Source of the DNA: an uncultured Bacilli bacterium
GTDB taxonomy: Bacteria > Bacillota_I > Bacilli_A > RF39 > UBA660
DNA length: 5,638 nt
Assembly (NCBI GenBank): GCA_934162555.1
Contig: CAKPJE010000069.1
Location: forward strand, 1-5,638
Direction: 5' to 3'
This document shows positions 1 through 5,028 of the stretch, one piece after another (the first letter of the stretch is position 1; every line of letters begins with the position of its first letter). A program made the translations under genes and the position numbers. The notes under the pieces are model-generated. The model did not search any database, was not told the DNA's origin, and saw nothing but the letters and a program-made list of their open reading frames with translations.

Positions 1-17
1 AAAATAACAGTAGTTTA

Positions 18-49
18 GTGGAAATATCTTTCCACAATTATTTTTTTTT
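18..49 (+). terminator. Rho-independent terminator at left edge, plus-strand orientation
   Basis: A perfect 7-bp stem GTGGAAA/TTTCCAC (18-24 and 29-35) with the 4-nt loop TATC is followed by AATTA and then nine T residues (41-49), the shape of an intrinsic terminator read on the plus strand. Read on the minus strand the stem is followed by TAAACTACTG without a T-run, so it should be weak for the operon coming from the right. It therefore probably ends a plus-strand gene lying left of the window and converging on the nusA operon. That gene is not visible, so its existence is inferred. Confidence 0.6.
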
Positions 50-356
50 AAATCCAAGTAATTTTTTTTATTATTTCGTAATCTTCTTCAGTAAGAGGTT
101 CTTTCTTAGCATTCAAGTATCTAAAAAACCTTTGCCAATCATCATATGCTTCTGGAATATATAATTCTAAAAAGTGCAGATGATCATGGGCTCTTCGTGA
201 TAAAATCGCTCCATTATCTATTGTTTCTTTACCACCATATCTTTTTTCCCTAATATGATGAAAATTAAATGGATTATCACGACTTACTTTATATCCCATC
301 CAGTCTAAATCTGTTGTCTTAAAAATTATCTTCATTCGTTCAAGTACACTATTCAT
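48..356 (-). CDS. Small HNH-endonuclease-like protein, third gene of the rimP-nusA operon
   Basis: This 102-residue protein has an HNH-type core. FHHI (residues 32-35, H33 H34) is followed by a GG pair (41-42), then DNGAIL (47-52, with N48), then AHDHLH (56-61, with H57 and H61). In HNH nucleases a histidine in the first motif is the general base, the asparagine positions it, and the last histidines bind the metal; all are present, so activity is possible but unproven. There are no cysteines, hence no flanking zinc ribbon. The C-terminal third (EAYDDWQRFFRYLN onward) looks helical. The start is supported by AGGAG at 363-367, six bases upstream of ATG, and this site overlaps the TAG stop of nusA, so translation is probably coupled. 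The usual occupant of this place is ylxR, and no YlxR motif is seen. Its role is unknown: a stand-alone nuclease, a captured homing-type gene, or a nucleic-acid-binding protein are all possible. The domain call is fairly secure, the function is not. Confidence 0.78.
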   Translation of the reverse strand: MNSVLERMKIIFKTTDLDWMGYKVSRDNPFNFHHIREKRYGGKETIDNGAILSRRAHDHLHFLELYIPEAYDDWQRFFRYLNAKKEPLTEEDYEIIKKITWI

Positions 357-365
357 AAAAAACTC

Positions 366-1454
366 CTAAATTAAATTAATTCCCATATTTTTAGCATCTT
401 CTTTTGTTTTAATATCTAAATGATATTTAGTTAAACGTGATGCAAGTTTAATATTAATACCCTTTTTACCAATTGCAAGTGATAAATTACTATCATCGAC
501 AATTACCAAAGCTTCTTTCTTCTTTTCATCTGTTATAAAAACACTCAAATCTTTAGCTGGACTTAAAGCATTTTTAATAAATTCAGCAGCATCACTTTGA
601 TATGCAACAACATCAACCTTTTCACCATTTAATTCTTCAATTATACGATTAATTCTAGAACCCTTTTCCCCAATACATGATCCAATTGGATCAACTTTTG
701 GATTCTCTGAATAAACAGCAACCTTAGTTCTAAAACCTGGTTCTCTTGCAACACTATATATAAGAATTATTCCTTCATTAATTTCCGGAATTTCTAGTTC
801 AAATAATCTTTTTACAAATCCATAATGATTTCTTGATAGTAAAATTAAAGGTCCCTTTGTATTATTTTCAACTTTTGTAACATAAACCTTTATATTACCA
901 CCCATTTTAATTTTTTCACCTGGGATACATTCACTTTTAGGAAGAATACCTTGAGCTTTACCTAGATCAATATAATAGTTTTTTTCATCTTCCATATTTG
1001 CAATACCAGACATCATTTCATCTTTTTTATCAGCAAATGTATCAATAATAACATTTCTCTCAGCTTCTCTTATTTTTTGAATAACAACTTGTTTAGCAGT
1101 AGCAGCAGCAACACGACCAAAATCATGTGGCGTTACTTCTTCTTCTATTGTTTCCCCATATTCAATATTTGGTACAATAAGTCTAGCTTCTTCAAGTGTT
1201 AAATCAACATCAGGATTAAAAATTAAATTACCTTCTTCATCAACTTCATCTTCTTTTCTAACTGTTTTAAAAGAATAAACTTTTATTTCACCAGTTGCGC
1301 GGTTAATATCAACCCTTACATTTGATAAAGAATTATAATTTTTTTTATAAGCTGCAGTTAAAGCAAGCTCCATAGCATCATAAATTACATCCTCACTAAT
1401 ACCTTTTTCTTTAACTATTAATTCAACAGCTTTTTTAAAATCTTTTGCTTCCAT
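366..1454 (-). CDS. nusA: Transcription termination/antitermination factor NusA
   Basis: NusA binds RNA polymerase and nascent RNA and modulates pausing, intrinsic termination and antitermination in the cytoplasm. The 362 residues match the length of the Gram-positive form, without the C-terminal acidic repeats of E. coli. The order is an N-terminal RNA-polymerase-binding domain (about 1-125, ending in the typical AAATAKQVVIQKIREAER stretch at 116-133), an S1 domain (about 140-208, ending LLSRNH), and then KH1 with VDPIGSCIGEKGSRI (254-268, GEKG loop 262-265) and NGEKVDVV (276-283). KH2 follows, with LAIGKKGINIKLASRL (326-341, GKKG 329-332). SD AGAGG (1461-1465) lies six bases before ATG and inside the last codons of rimP; the intergenic gap is only 2 bp. 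It is cotranscribed with rimP upstream and the HNH gene downstream. The stop is TAG, overlapping the next SD. Identification is secure. Confidence 0.98.
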   Translation of the reverse strand: MEAKDFKKAVELIVKEKGISEDVIYDAMELALTAAYKKNYNSLSNVRVDINRATGEIKVYSFKTVRKEDEVDEEGNLIFNPDVDLTLEEARLIVPNIEYGETIEEEVTPHDFGRVAAATAKQVVIQKIREAERNVIIDTFADKKDEMMSGIANMEDEKNYYIDLGKAQGILPKSECIPGEKIKMGGNIKVYVTKVENNTKGPLILLSRNHYGFVKRLFELEIPEINEGIILIYSVAREPGFRTKVAVYSENPKVDPIGSCIGEKGSRINRIIEELNGEKVDVVAYQSDAAEFIKNALSPAKDLSVFITDEKKKEALVIVDDSNLSLAIGKKGINIKLASRLTKYHLDIKTKEDAKNMGINLI

Positions 1455-1456
1455 AT

Positions 1457-1699
1457 TTAACCTCTTTCTATAGAACTAACATCTAATACATAACTTCCAT
1501 CTATTGGATCTTCTTTATCTAATATTGGATTAATTAATTCTGATACCTTTACACAATCTTCAATATTAACAATCTCTGGTTTATCAATCAAAACTCTTAA
1601 AAAAAGTACACTTCCTTCTTTTTCAAGTTTTACATCGCTTAAAATATACCCAGCTTCTACAATTGTATTTTCTATTAAATTTCTAACTTTTTCTTCCAC
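1457..1699 (-). CDS. rimP: RimP ribosome maturation factor, N-terminal domain only
   Basis: RimP assists maturation of the 30S ribosomal subunit. This 80-residue protein matches the N-terminal half of the family: a first helix with EEKVRNLIENTIVEAG, strand LFLRVLIDKP (32-41), the NIEDCVKVSELINPILD helix (45-61) and DPIDGSYVLDVSS (64-76). The family continues with a PG-L-RPL-like turn and an SH3-like C-terminal domain, reaching about 150 residues. Here the chain ends SSIERG and the stop codon lies 2 bp before nusA, so there is no room for the missing domain in any frame. Whether the short form works is unknown. The start is GTG (1697-1699), supported by GAGGTG at 1705-1710, five bases upstream. 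As first gene of the operon it normally precedes nusA, which confirms the identity. The start codon can pair with the leader (see the leader entry). Confidence 0.88.
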   Translation of the reverse strand: MEEKVRNLIENTIVEAGYILSDVKLEKEGSVLFLRVLIDKPEIVNIEDCVKVSELINPILDKEDPIDGSYVLDVSSIERG

Positions 1700-1745
1700 T
1701 TTTTCACCTCAAATTAATTTTATAAAAAGTGGTATATTGCCACTT
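1696..1745 (-). promoter_or_regulatory. rimP-nusA leader with two mutually exclusive hairpins
   Basis: Read on the minus strand, segment A is AAGTGG (1740-1745), segment B is CCACTTTTT (1724-1732) and segment C is AAAAAGTGG (1696-1704). A and B form a 6-bp stem with a 7-nt loop followed by a short U-run, like a weak intrinsic terminator. B and C are complementary over 9 bp without mismatch, with a 19-nt loop that contains the SD, and C includes the GTG start codon of rimP. B cannot pair with both. NusA-dependent attenuation of the rimP(ylxS)-nusA leader has been reported in Bacillus subtilis, as I recall, so control by NusA itself is plausible here. The regulatory role is inference; the complementarities are seen directly. 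Confidence 0.5.
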
Positions 1746-1754
1746 GTCATTTAC

Positions 1755-1783
1755 ATTATATCATATTAATTATATTTTTTTAA
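1755..1783 (-). promoter_or_regulatory. Candidate sigma-A promoter for rimP-nusA-HNH operon
   Basis: A perfect TATAAT on the minus strand (1755-1760) has a TTAAAA element (1778-1783, four of six matches to TTGACA) at 17-bp spacing. Transcription would start near 1747-1750, placing the leader hairpin almost at the 5' end of the RNA. It is the only consensus -10 between the divergent genes in this direction. Confidence 0.6.
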
Positions 1784-1792
1784 CTATATTTA

Positions 1793-1821
1793 TTAATTTT
1801 TTTTATTTTTTTTGATATAAT
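1793..1821 (+). promoter_or_regulatory. Candidate promoter for the CPBP protease operon
   Basis: A perfect TATAAT lies at 1816-1821 on the plus strand, with a weak TTAATT (1793-1798, three of six matches) at 17-bp spacing inside an AT-only tract. The start of transcription would be near 1827-1829. This excludes the ATG at 1826 as a translation start and supports the ATG at 1844. The -35 elements of the two divergent promoters are only about 9 bp apart, so the promoters may influence one another. Confidence 0.55.
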
Positions 1822-1843
1822 AAGTATGATTGGAGACAAAAAA

Positions 1844-2548
1844 ATGAAAAATTATATAACAAATGCTCTAAAAGGAATTGGGATTATACTTTTTTATTTC
1901 TTTTTTAGTGGATTACTATTAATATTTTTAAATTATTTAAACATCAAACCAGCAGAATTTTCAAGAATAAATAAAGTAATTTATTTACTTGCAGAATCAA
2001 TATTCATGCTTTTTATAATGATACTAGTATATTACAAAGAGATAAAAAAAGAATTCAAAGATTTTAAAGAAAATTTTATAAAATACTTTAATGAATATAA
2101 AGGTTACTGGCCAACAATGATATTTCTAATGATATTAGCAAATCTTTTTATTTCATTTTTTACAACCGATATTTCAAGCAATGAGGAATCAATTAGAACA
2201 ATTCTTCATTCAGGAATACCAGGGTTTATTTACATGTGTATATCATGCCCTTTAATTGCTCCACTTATGGAGGAGTTAGTATTTAGAAAAAGTATAAAAA
2301 AAATAGTGCCTCAAAAATATTTATTTATATTAGTGTCAGGACTATTCTTTGGTTCTATGCATGTAATTGGTCAAACAGAACATTTGGTTGAATATTTGCA
2401 TATAATAAGTTATAGTATACCGGGCTTGGTACTCGCAACTGCATATCAAAAAAGTGATAATATATTTGTTTCAACATCTATTCACTTTTTCCATAATACA
2501 ATATTATTAATTATGCAAATACTATTTATGATTGGTGGTGTAATATGA
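1844..2548 (+). CDS. CPBP (Abi/CAAX-like) family intramembrane metalloprotease
   Basis: This 234-residue polytopic membrane protein carries all three signatures of the CPBP family, known from CAAX prenyl proteases and bacteriocin-immunity proteins: EELVFR (143-148, EExxxR), FGSMH (169-173, FxxxH) and HFFHN (214-218, HxxxN). The glutamates and histidines are the presumed metal-binding and catalytic residues, so it is probably active. Hydrophobic segments lie near 10-30, 45-63, 91-106, 127-141, 159-175, 184-200 and 217-233. I chose ATG 1844 over the in-frame ATG 1826 because GGAG (1832-1835) sits 8 bases before it and a consensus -10 ends at 1821. The gene overlaps the phosphoesterase gene by ATGA, suggesting coupled expression. 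The substrate is unknown; the bacterium need not use prenylation, and roles in self-immunity or envelope protein control are alternatives. Confidence 0.9.
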   Translation: MKNYITNALKGIGIILFYFFFSGLLLIFLNYLNIKPAEFSRINKVIYLLAESIFMLFIMILVYYKEIKKEFKDFKENFIKYFNEYKGYWPTMIFLMILANLFISFFTTDISSNEESIRTILHSGIPGFIYMCISCPLIAPLMEELVFRKSIKKIVPQKYLFILVSGLFFGSMHVIGQTEHLVEYLHIISYSIPGLVLATAYQKSDNIFVSTSIHFFHNTILLIMQILFMIGGVI

Positions 2549-3399
2549 CAAAAAGAAAGGAAAAAAAAAATAAAATTTCAATGATAATAATTGTATTTTT
2601 ATTAATGCTTATTTCATTCATATTATATGCTTATTTTATAGGAACAAAAGGTTTATTTGTAAAAGAATATAAAATAGATGCTTCTATTCCAGAACCATTT
2701 GATGGTTTAAAAATAGTTCATTTATCAGACATCCATTATAATCGAACTTTTAAAGAAAAAGAATTAAAAAAATTAGTTGAAAAAGTTAATTTAATAAATC
2801 CTGATATTATTGTTATAACTGGTGATGTTTTAGATAATGATATTGAAGTACCAGATTCTAAAGAAGTATTAACAAAGTATTTCAAGGAAATGAATGCTAC
2901 AATTGGTAAATATGCTGTTAACGGTAATCATGATTTAAAATATGATTACTGGGTAGATATTATGAATGATTCTGATTTCAAAATCTTAAATAATACATAT
3001 GATTTAATATATTATGAAGGAAATGATCCTATAATCATAGCCGGTATGTCATCATATTTTGATAATATAAAAACTGAAGAAAAATTAAATGATTATAATA
3101 ATTTTATAAGTGAAAATGATATAAAATATAAGATTCTTTTACTACATGAACCAGATACTATAGATAATATTAATAATAATTTTGATTTAATATTAGCAGG
3201 ACATTCACATAATGGTCAAGTAAGATTACCTTTAATAGGTGCGACTATTTTACCAGTTGGTTCAAAGAGATACTACAAAGAACATTATACAATTAATAAT
3301 AGTGAACTTTATATTTCAAGTGGTTTAGGAACTAGTACTTTACCTCTTAGATTTCTAAATCATCCATCAATTAATTTTTATCGTATAAATACAAAATAA
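2545..3399 (+). CDS. Membrane-anchored calcineurin-like metallophosphoesterase
   Basis: This 284-residue protein has a lysine-rich N-terminus followed by one transmembrane segment (about 11-32). With positive charges inside, the catalytic domain would lie outside the membrane. The domain shows the full two-metal set of the calcineurin-like superfamily: SDIH (61-64), GDVLD (93-97), GNHD (127-130), H201 in LLLHEPD, and GHSHNGQ (219-225). The layout, including the IPEPFDGLKIVHLSD entry and the GHSHNGQ end motif, resembles the YkuE-like group of Firmicutes. The substrate cannot be told from sequence; phosphodiester or pyrophosphate bonds in envelope lipids or nucleotides are options. The ATG overlaps the stop of the CPBP gene (ATGA), and the G-rich GGTGGTG just upstream may act as a weak SD, so translation is probably coupled. 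Its TAA lies inside the shared terminator hairpin. Confidence 0.92.
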   Translation: MTKRKEKKNKISMIIIVFLLMLISFILYAYFIGTKGLFVKEYKIDASIPEPFDGLKIVHLSDIHYNRTFKEKELKKLVEKVNLINPDIIVITGDVLDNDIEVPDSKEVLTKYFKEMNATIGKYAVNGNHDLKYDYWVDIMNDSDFKILNNTYDLIYYEGNDPIIIAGMSSYFDNIKTEEKLNDYNNFISENDIKYKILLLHEPDTIDNINNNFDLILAGHSHNGQVRLPLIGATILPVGSKRYYKEHYTINNSELYISSGLGTSTLPLRFLNHPSINFYRINTK

Positions 3400-3433
3400 A
3401 ATACCAAAAGTATTTTATTCATGTATTTTTTTT
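3395..3433. terminator. Shared hairpin between convergent genes, both stop codons inside the stem
   Basis: A perfect 10-bp stem AATAAAATAC/GTATTTTATT (3395-3404, 3410-3419) has the loop CAAAA. The plus-strand TAA of the phosphoesterase gene (3397-3399) and the minus-strand TAA of the collagen-like gene (3415-3417) lie in opposite arms. On the plus strand eight T residues follow at 3426-3433, after a 6-nt gap. On the minus strand only broken T-runs follow. The stem has just two G-C pairs, so it may be a weak terminator in both directions. Confidence 0.55.
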
Positions 3434-3969
3434 ATGTATAAATTTACTTCTGATATTTTAACATTAGAACTTACCTCTTCACCAATTATGTATGCCATAA
3501 CTTCTAAAGTAGTTATTTCTTCGAATCTAAATAAAATTGTTCTTGAAAAGTACATTTTAGGAATATTACCTGCATCTAGTTGAAAAGATAATCCTTTTAT
3601 TTCTGTTCCTTCACTTGTTTGCAAATAAAACATTCCTCCATGGTTATTATCAACGTTTTCAATTAAACCAGAAAAAGTTATTTCATATAATCCTGGCACT
3701 ACTTCAACATCATTATCACGCACTAAAAAATGTTCTGATAAATTAGGTATAACCCATGGGATTTCAAAAAACATTTGATCAGATATCTTACTTTCTTGAA
3801 AAGTTGTAAAAAATATACCTTCTGTTGATGAAGGAATAACTGGTCCTGGTTCACCCTTATCACCTTTATCTCCCTTAGTGCCTCTTTTTCCACCCATAGG
3901 ATACCCTATTCCAATTTTTAATAATTTTTTCCTTAATGCTTCTAATTCACAATATTCATTTGAAGACAT
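3415..3969 (-). CDS. Short collagen-like protein with C-terminal BclA/C1q-like jelly-roll domain
   Basis: This 184-residue protein has three parts. The first is a short charged helix (about 5-19) without a signal peptide or membrane segment. The second is six Gly-X-Y triplets (27-44: GKR, GTK, GDK, GDK, GEP, GPV), with the charged KGD/KGE pattern that stabilises bacterial collagen triple helices. The third is a C-terminal domain of about 135 residues, with PGLYEITFSG (92-101) and alternating hydrophobic strands, resembling the trimeric C1q/TNF-like domain of BclA-type spore-surface proteins. The family usually forms surface filaments, often on the exosporium. Export without a signal peptide fits mother-cell assembly on a spore, but sporulation is not shown by this window. 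AGGAGG (3976-3981) lies six bases before ATG. The collagen tract is near the minimum for this architecture. The domain call is fairly sure; the location is inferred. Confidence 0.82.
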   Translation of the reverse strand: MSSNEYCELEALRKKLLKIGIGYPMGGKRGTKGDKGDKGEPGPVIPSSTEGIFFTTFQESKISDQMFFEIPWVIPNLSEHFLVRDNDVEVVPGLYEITFSGLIENVDNNHGGMFYLQTSEGTEIKGLSFQLDAGNIPKMYFSRTILFRFEEITTLEVMAYIIGEEVSSNVKISEVNLYIKKIHE

Positions 3970-4002
3970 AAAACACCTCCTAGCATATTTTATGAGAAAG
4001 GT

Positions 4003-4030
4003 ATTTTATTTGCATATACTTATATAACAA
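4003..4030 (-). promoter_or_regulatory. Candidate promoter for the collagen-like gene
   Basis: On the minus strand TTGTTA (4025-4030) and TAAAAT (4003-4008) are separated by 16 bp, resembling a sigma-A promoter with four of six and five of six matches. Transcription would begin near 3996, giving a leader of about 27 nt with the SD near its middle. A spore-type alternative is discussed among the rejected items. Confidence 0.4.
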
Positions 4031-4036
4031 AACACC

Positions 4037-4080
4037 ATATAAAATATAGCCTTTAGGGTTTTAGTAGTAATATTTTATAT
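4037..4080. repeat. 11-bp AT-only inverted repeat after the broken regulator gene
   Basis: ATATAAAATAT (4037-4047) and its reverse complement ATATTTTATAT (4070-4080) flank a 22-nt spacer. The right arm includes the stop codon of the XRE pseudogene (4075-4077). It could be a decayed terminator, but it contains no G-C pair and no good U-run follows on the minus strand, so chance in AT-rich DNA is quite possible. Confidence 0.25.
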
Positions 4081-4473
4081 TTCATTATATTTTATTTCTT
4101 GTACATTATAAGCTACTGACTTTTCTTCATCAGATTGTTTATCAACAAATGAAAAAATAATAAATATAATTATCATAATAATTAAATATATTAAGAAGAA
4201 AGTTCCTAGTGCTTTAAAAATATTAATTATCATTCCTGCTAATTTTTCTGTATTTGTAGTTTTTTCAATTATAATATTTTTTATATCATTATCTACTAAT
4301 TCATCTAAACTTACTTTAAATACTTGTGACAACACTTTAGCTTGTTTTAAATCTGGTGATGTTTCACCTAATTCCCATTTAGATATTGTTTGTCTCGTAA
4401 CACCAACTTTTCAGCTAAATCCTCTTGTGAAAAATTATTTTTCTTTCTTAACTCCATTATTTCCAACTTCCAT
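4075..4473 (-). pseudogene. Broken XRE-type regulator with C-terminal membrane segment
   Basis: The original product was a helix-turn-helix DNA-binding protein of the XRE family, of the type starting ME-G-K-I--LRKKN. The ATG at 4471-4473 has an excellent AGGAGG (4480-4485) six bases upstream and begins MEVGN, but then runs into a TAA at 4435-4437. The continuation MELRKKNNFSQEDLAEKL lies in another frame (4457 to 4404), and VTRQTISKWELGETSPDLKQ and all the rest lie in the first frame again (4401 to 4078). The pattern fits a 5-nt deletion around 4457-4461 that removed the expected Lys-Ile codons, and a 1-nt deletion in the C-run at 4403-4404 that removed the glycine of the usual KLGVTRQ. After the HTH come SQVFKVSLDELVDNDI and one transmembrane helix (about 4144-4236), then a charged tail. 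An 86-residue remnant from GTG 4333-4335 remains open but lacks the DNA-binding domain. Sequencing error is less likely given two separate lesions. Confidence 0.85.
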
Positions 4474-4495
4474 ATTTTCCCTCCTTTCTTCTTTT

Positions 4496-4551
4496 ATTAT
4501 AAAATTTTTTGCTTTTTTATTCTACCAATAACGGTTTGCAAATGCGCAAAT
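4496..4551 (-). promoter_or_regulatory. Upstream region of the XRE pseudogene: -10 box and candidate operator
   Basis: A perfect TATAAT on the minus strand (4496-4501) lies upstream of the AGGAGG of the pseudogene, but I see no good -35 at normal spacing. Further upstream TTTGC (4535-4539) and GCAAA (4546-4550) form an inverted repeat, and GCAAAT occurs twice as a direct repeat (4538-4543 and 4546-4551, 8-bp period). XRE regulators often control their own genes from such sites, so it may be a leftover operator. This is the most GC-containing spot of the intergenic region. Weak evidence. Confidence 0.3.
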
Positions 4552-4570
4552 TTTATTAACATTGTTATAA

Positions 4571-4601
4571 ATAAAAAGCATAGAAATAACACCTATGCTT
4601 T
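4571..4601 (-). terminator. Rho-independent terminator of the orphan two-gene unit
   Basis: On the minus strand AAAGCATAG (4593-4601) and CTATGCTTT (4575-4583) form a perfect 9-bp stem with a 9-nt loop, followed by TTATTT. It begins 5 nt after the stop codon of the 131-residue gene. This is the best intrinsic terminator in the window and separates the orphan pair from the broken regulator gene. Confidence 0.85.
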
Positions 4602-4606
4602 GTAAA

Positions 4607-5002
4607 TTATTTATATTTAAAATATACTTTCATTTCTAAATTCTTAATCTCAATTTCTGAATCAGATAAGTCAGCTCTTACTTTATTTACATTATCAAAT
4701 GGAGGTATTATAACATTAATAGAAGGTAAATTTAATTCAAGTAAATAATTATTATCAACTTTAGTTATGTAAACACCTTTATCTACATTTATACAATAAC
4801 TATATCTATCAGTATAAAAATTAATTTCATAGTAAATATCTTTTGAAACATCTTTTTTAGTACAACACTCCAATAAAATAGTATCATCCTTAAATGAAAT
4901 ATTTAAACCCCAATTATTTTTTAAATTAATTAAAATACATTTATTTTCATATTTAACACTATCAATATCAATTACTTTACCATTTATTTTAACTTCATCC
5001 AT
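4607..5002 (-). CDS. Unrecognised 131-residue protein, probably beta-rich
   Basis: I do not recognise the family. The sequence alternates hydrophobic and polar residues over almost its whole length (for example CILINLKNNWGLNISF at 22-37 and YLLELNLPSINVIIP at 86-100), suggesting a mostly beta-sheet cytoplasmic protein. There is no signal peptide or membrane helix. Four cysteines occur (22, 46, 47, 70) but without a metal-binding spacing. I chose ATG 5000-5002 because AGGA (5009-5012) lies six bases upstream; a longer start at TTG 5015-5017 would include that SD in the coding sequence. The gene follows the 199-residue gene after a 26-bp gap and ends at a strong terminator, so the two form one transcription unit. 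A toxin-immunity or phage-related role would be a guess. Confidence 0.75.
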   Translation of the reverse strand: MDEVKINGKVIDIDSVKYENKCILINLKNNWGLNISFKDDTILLECCTKKDVSKDIYYEINFYTDRYSYCINVDKGVYITKVDNNYLLELNLPSINVIIPPFDNVNKVRADLSDSEIEIKNLEMKVYFKYK

Positions 5003-5028
5003 ATTATTTCCTTTCAATACCTCTAAAT

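Noticed and set aside
48..356. YlxR (DUF448) as the gene after nusA
   Set aside because: The CxxCR-type signature of YlxR is absent and the histidine pattern is that of HNH proteins.
2541..2580. Reading TGA as tryptophan (Mycoplasma code) and extending the CPBP protein
   Set aside because: Extension would add only a short lysine-rich tail in the frame overlapping the next gene, and all recognisable tryptophans in the window use TGG.
3986..3994. CATAAAATA on the minus strand, matching the CATANNNTA -10 pattern of mother-cell sporulation sigma factors, in front of the collagen-like gene
   Set aside because: The transcript would begin at the Shine-Dalgarno sequence itself (3974-3981), and no convincing -35 is seen. 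The TTGTTA/TAAAAT pair upstream fits better.
4075..4335. The 86-residue frame as a complete gene
   Set aside because: It starts at an internal GTG in the middle of the HTH domain without a ribosome binding site; it is the 3' part of the pseudogene.
4401..4407. Programmed ribosomal frameshift as explanation for the broken XRE gene
   Set aside because: No slippery heptamer of the usual type is present, and a second independent frame break at about 4457-4461 also has to be explained.
4390..4605. Plus-strand open frame of 71 codons
   Set aside because: It lies opposite the XRE pseudogene and its upstream region, has a low-complexity Phe/Ile/Asn-rich product, and crosses the terminator hairpin. 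It is a shadow frame.
5003..5017. Upstream TTG start for the 131-residue protein
   Set aside because: The purine-rich AAAGGAAA that serves as ribosome binding site for the ATG at 5002 would then be coding, and no properly spaced site precedes the TTG.
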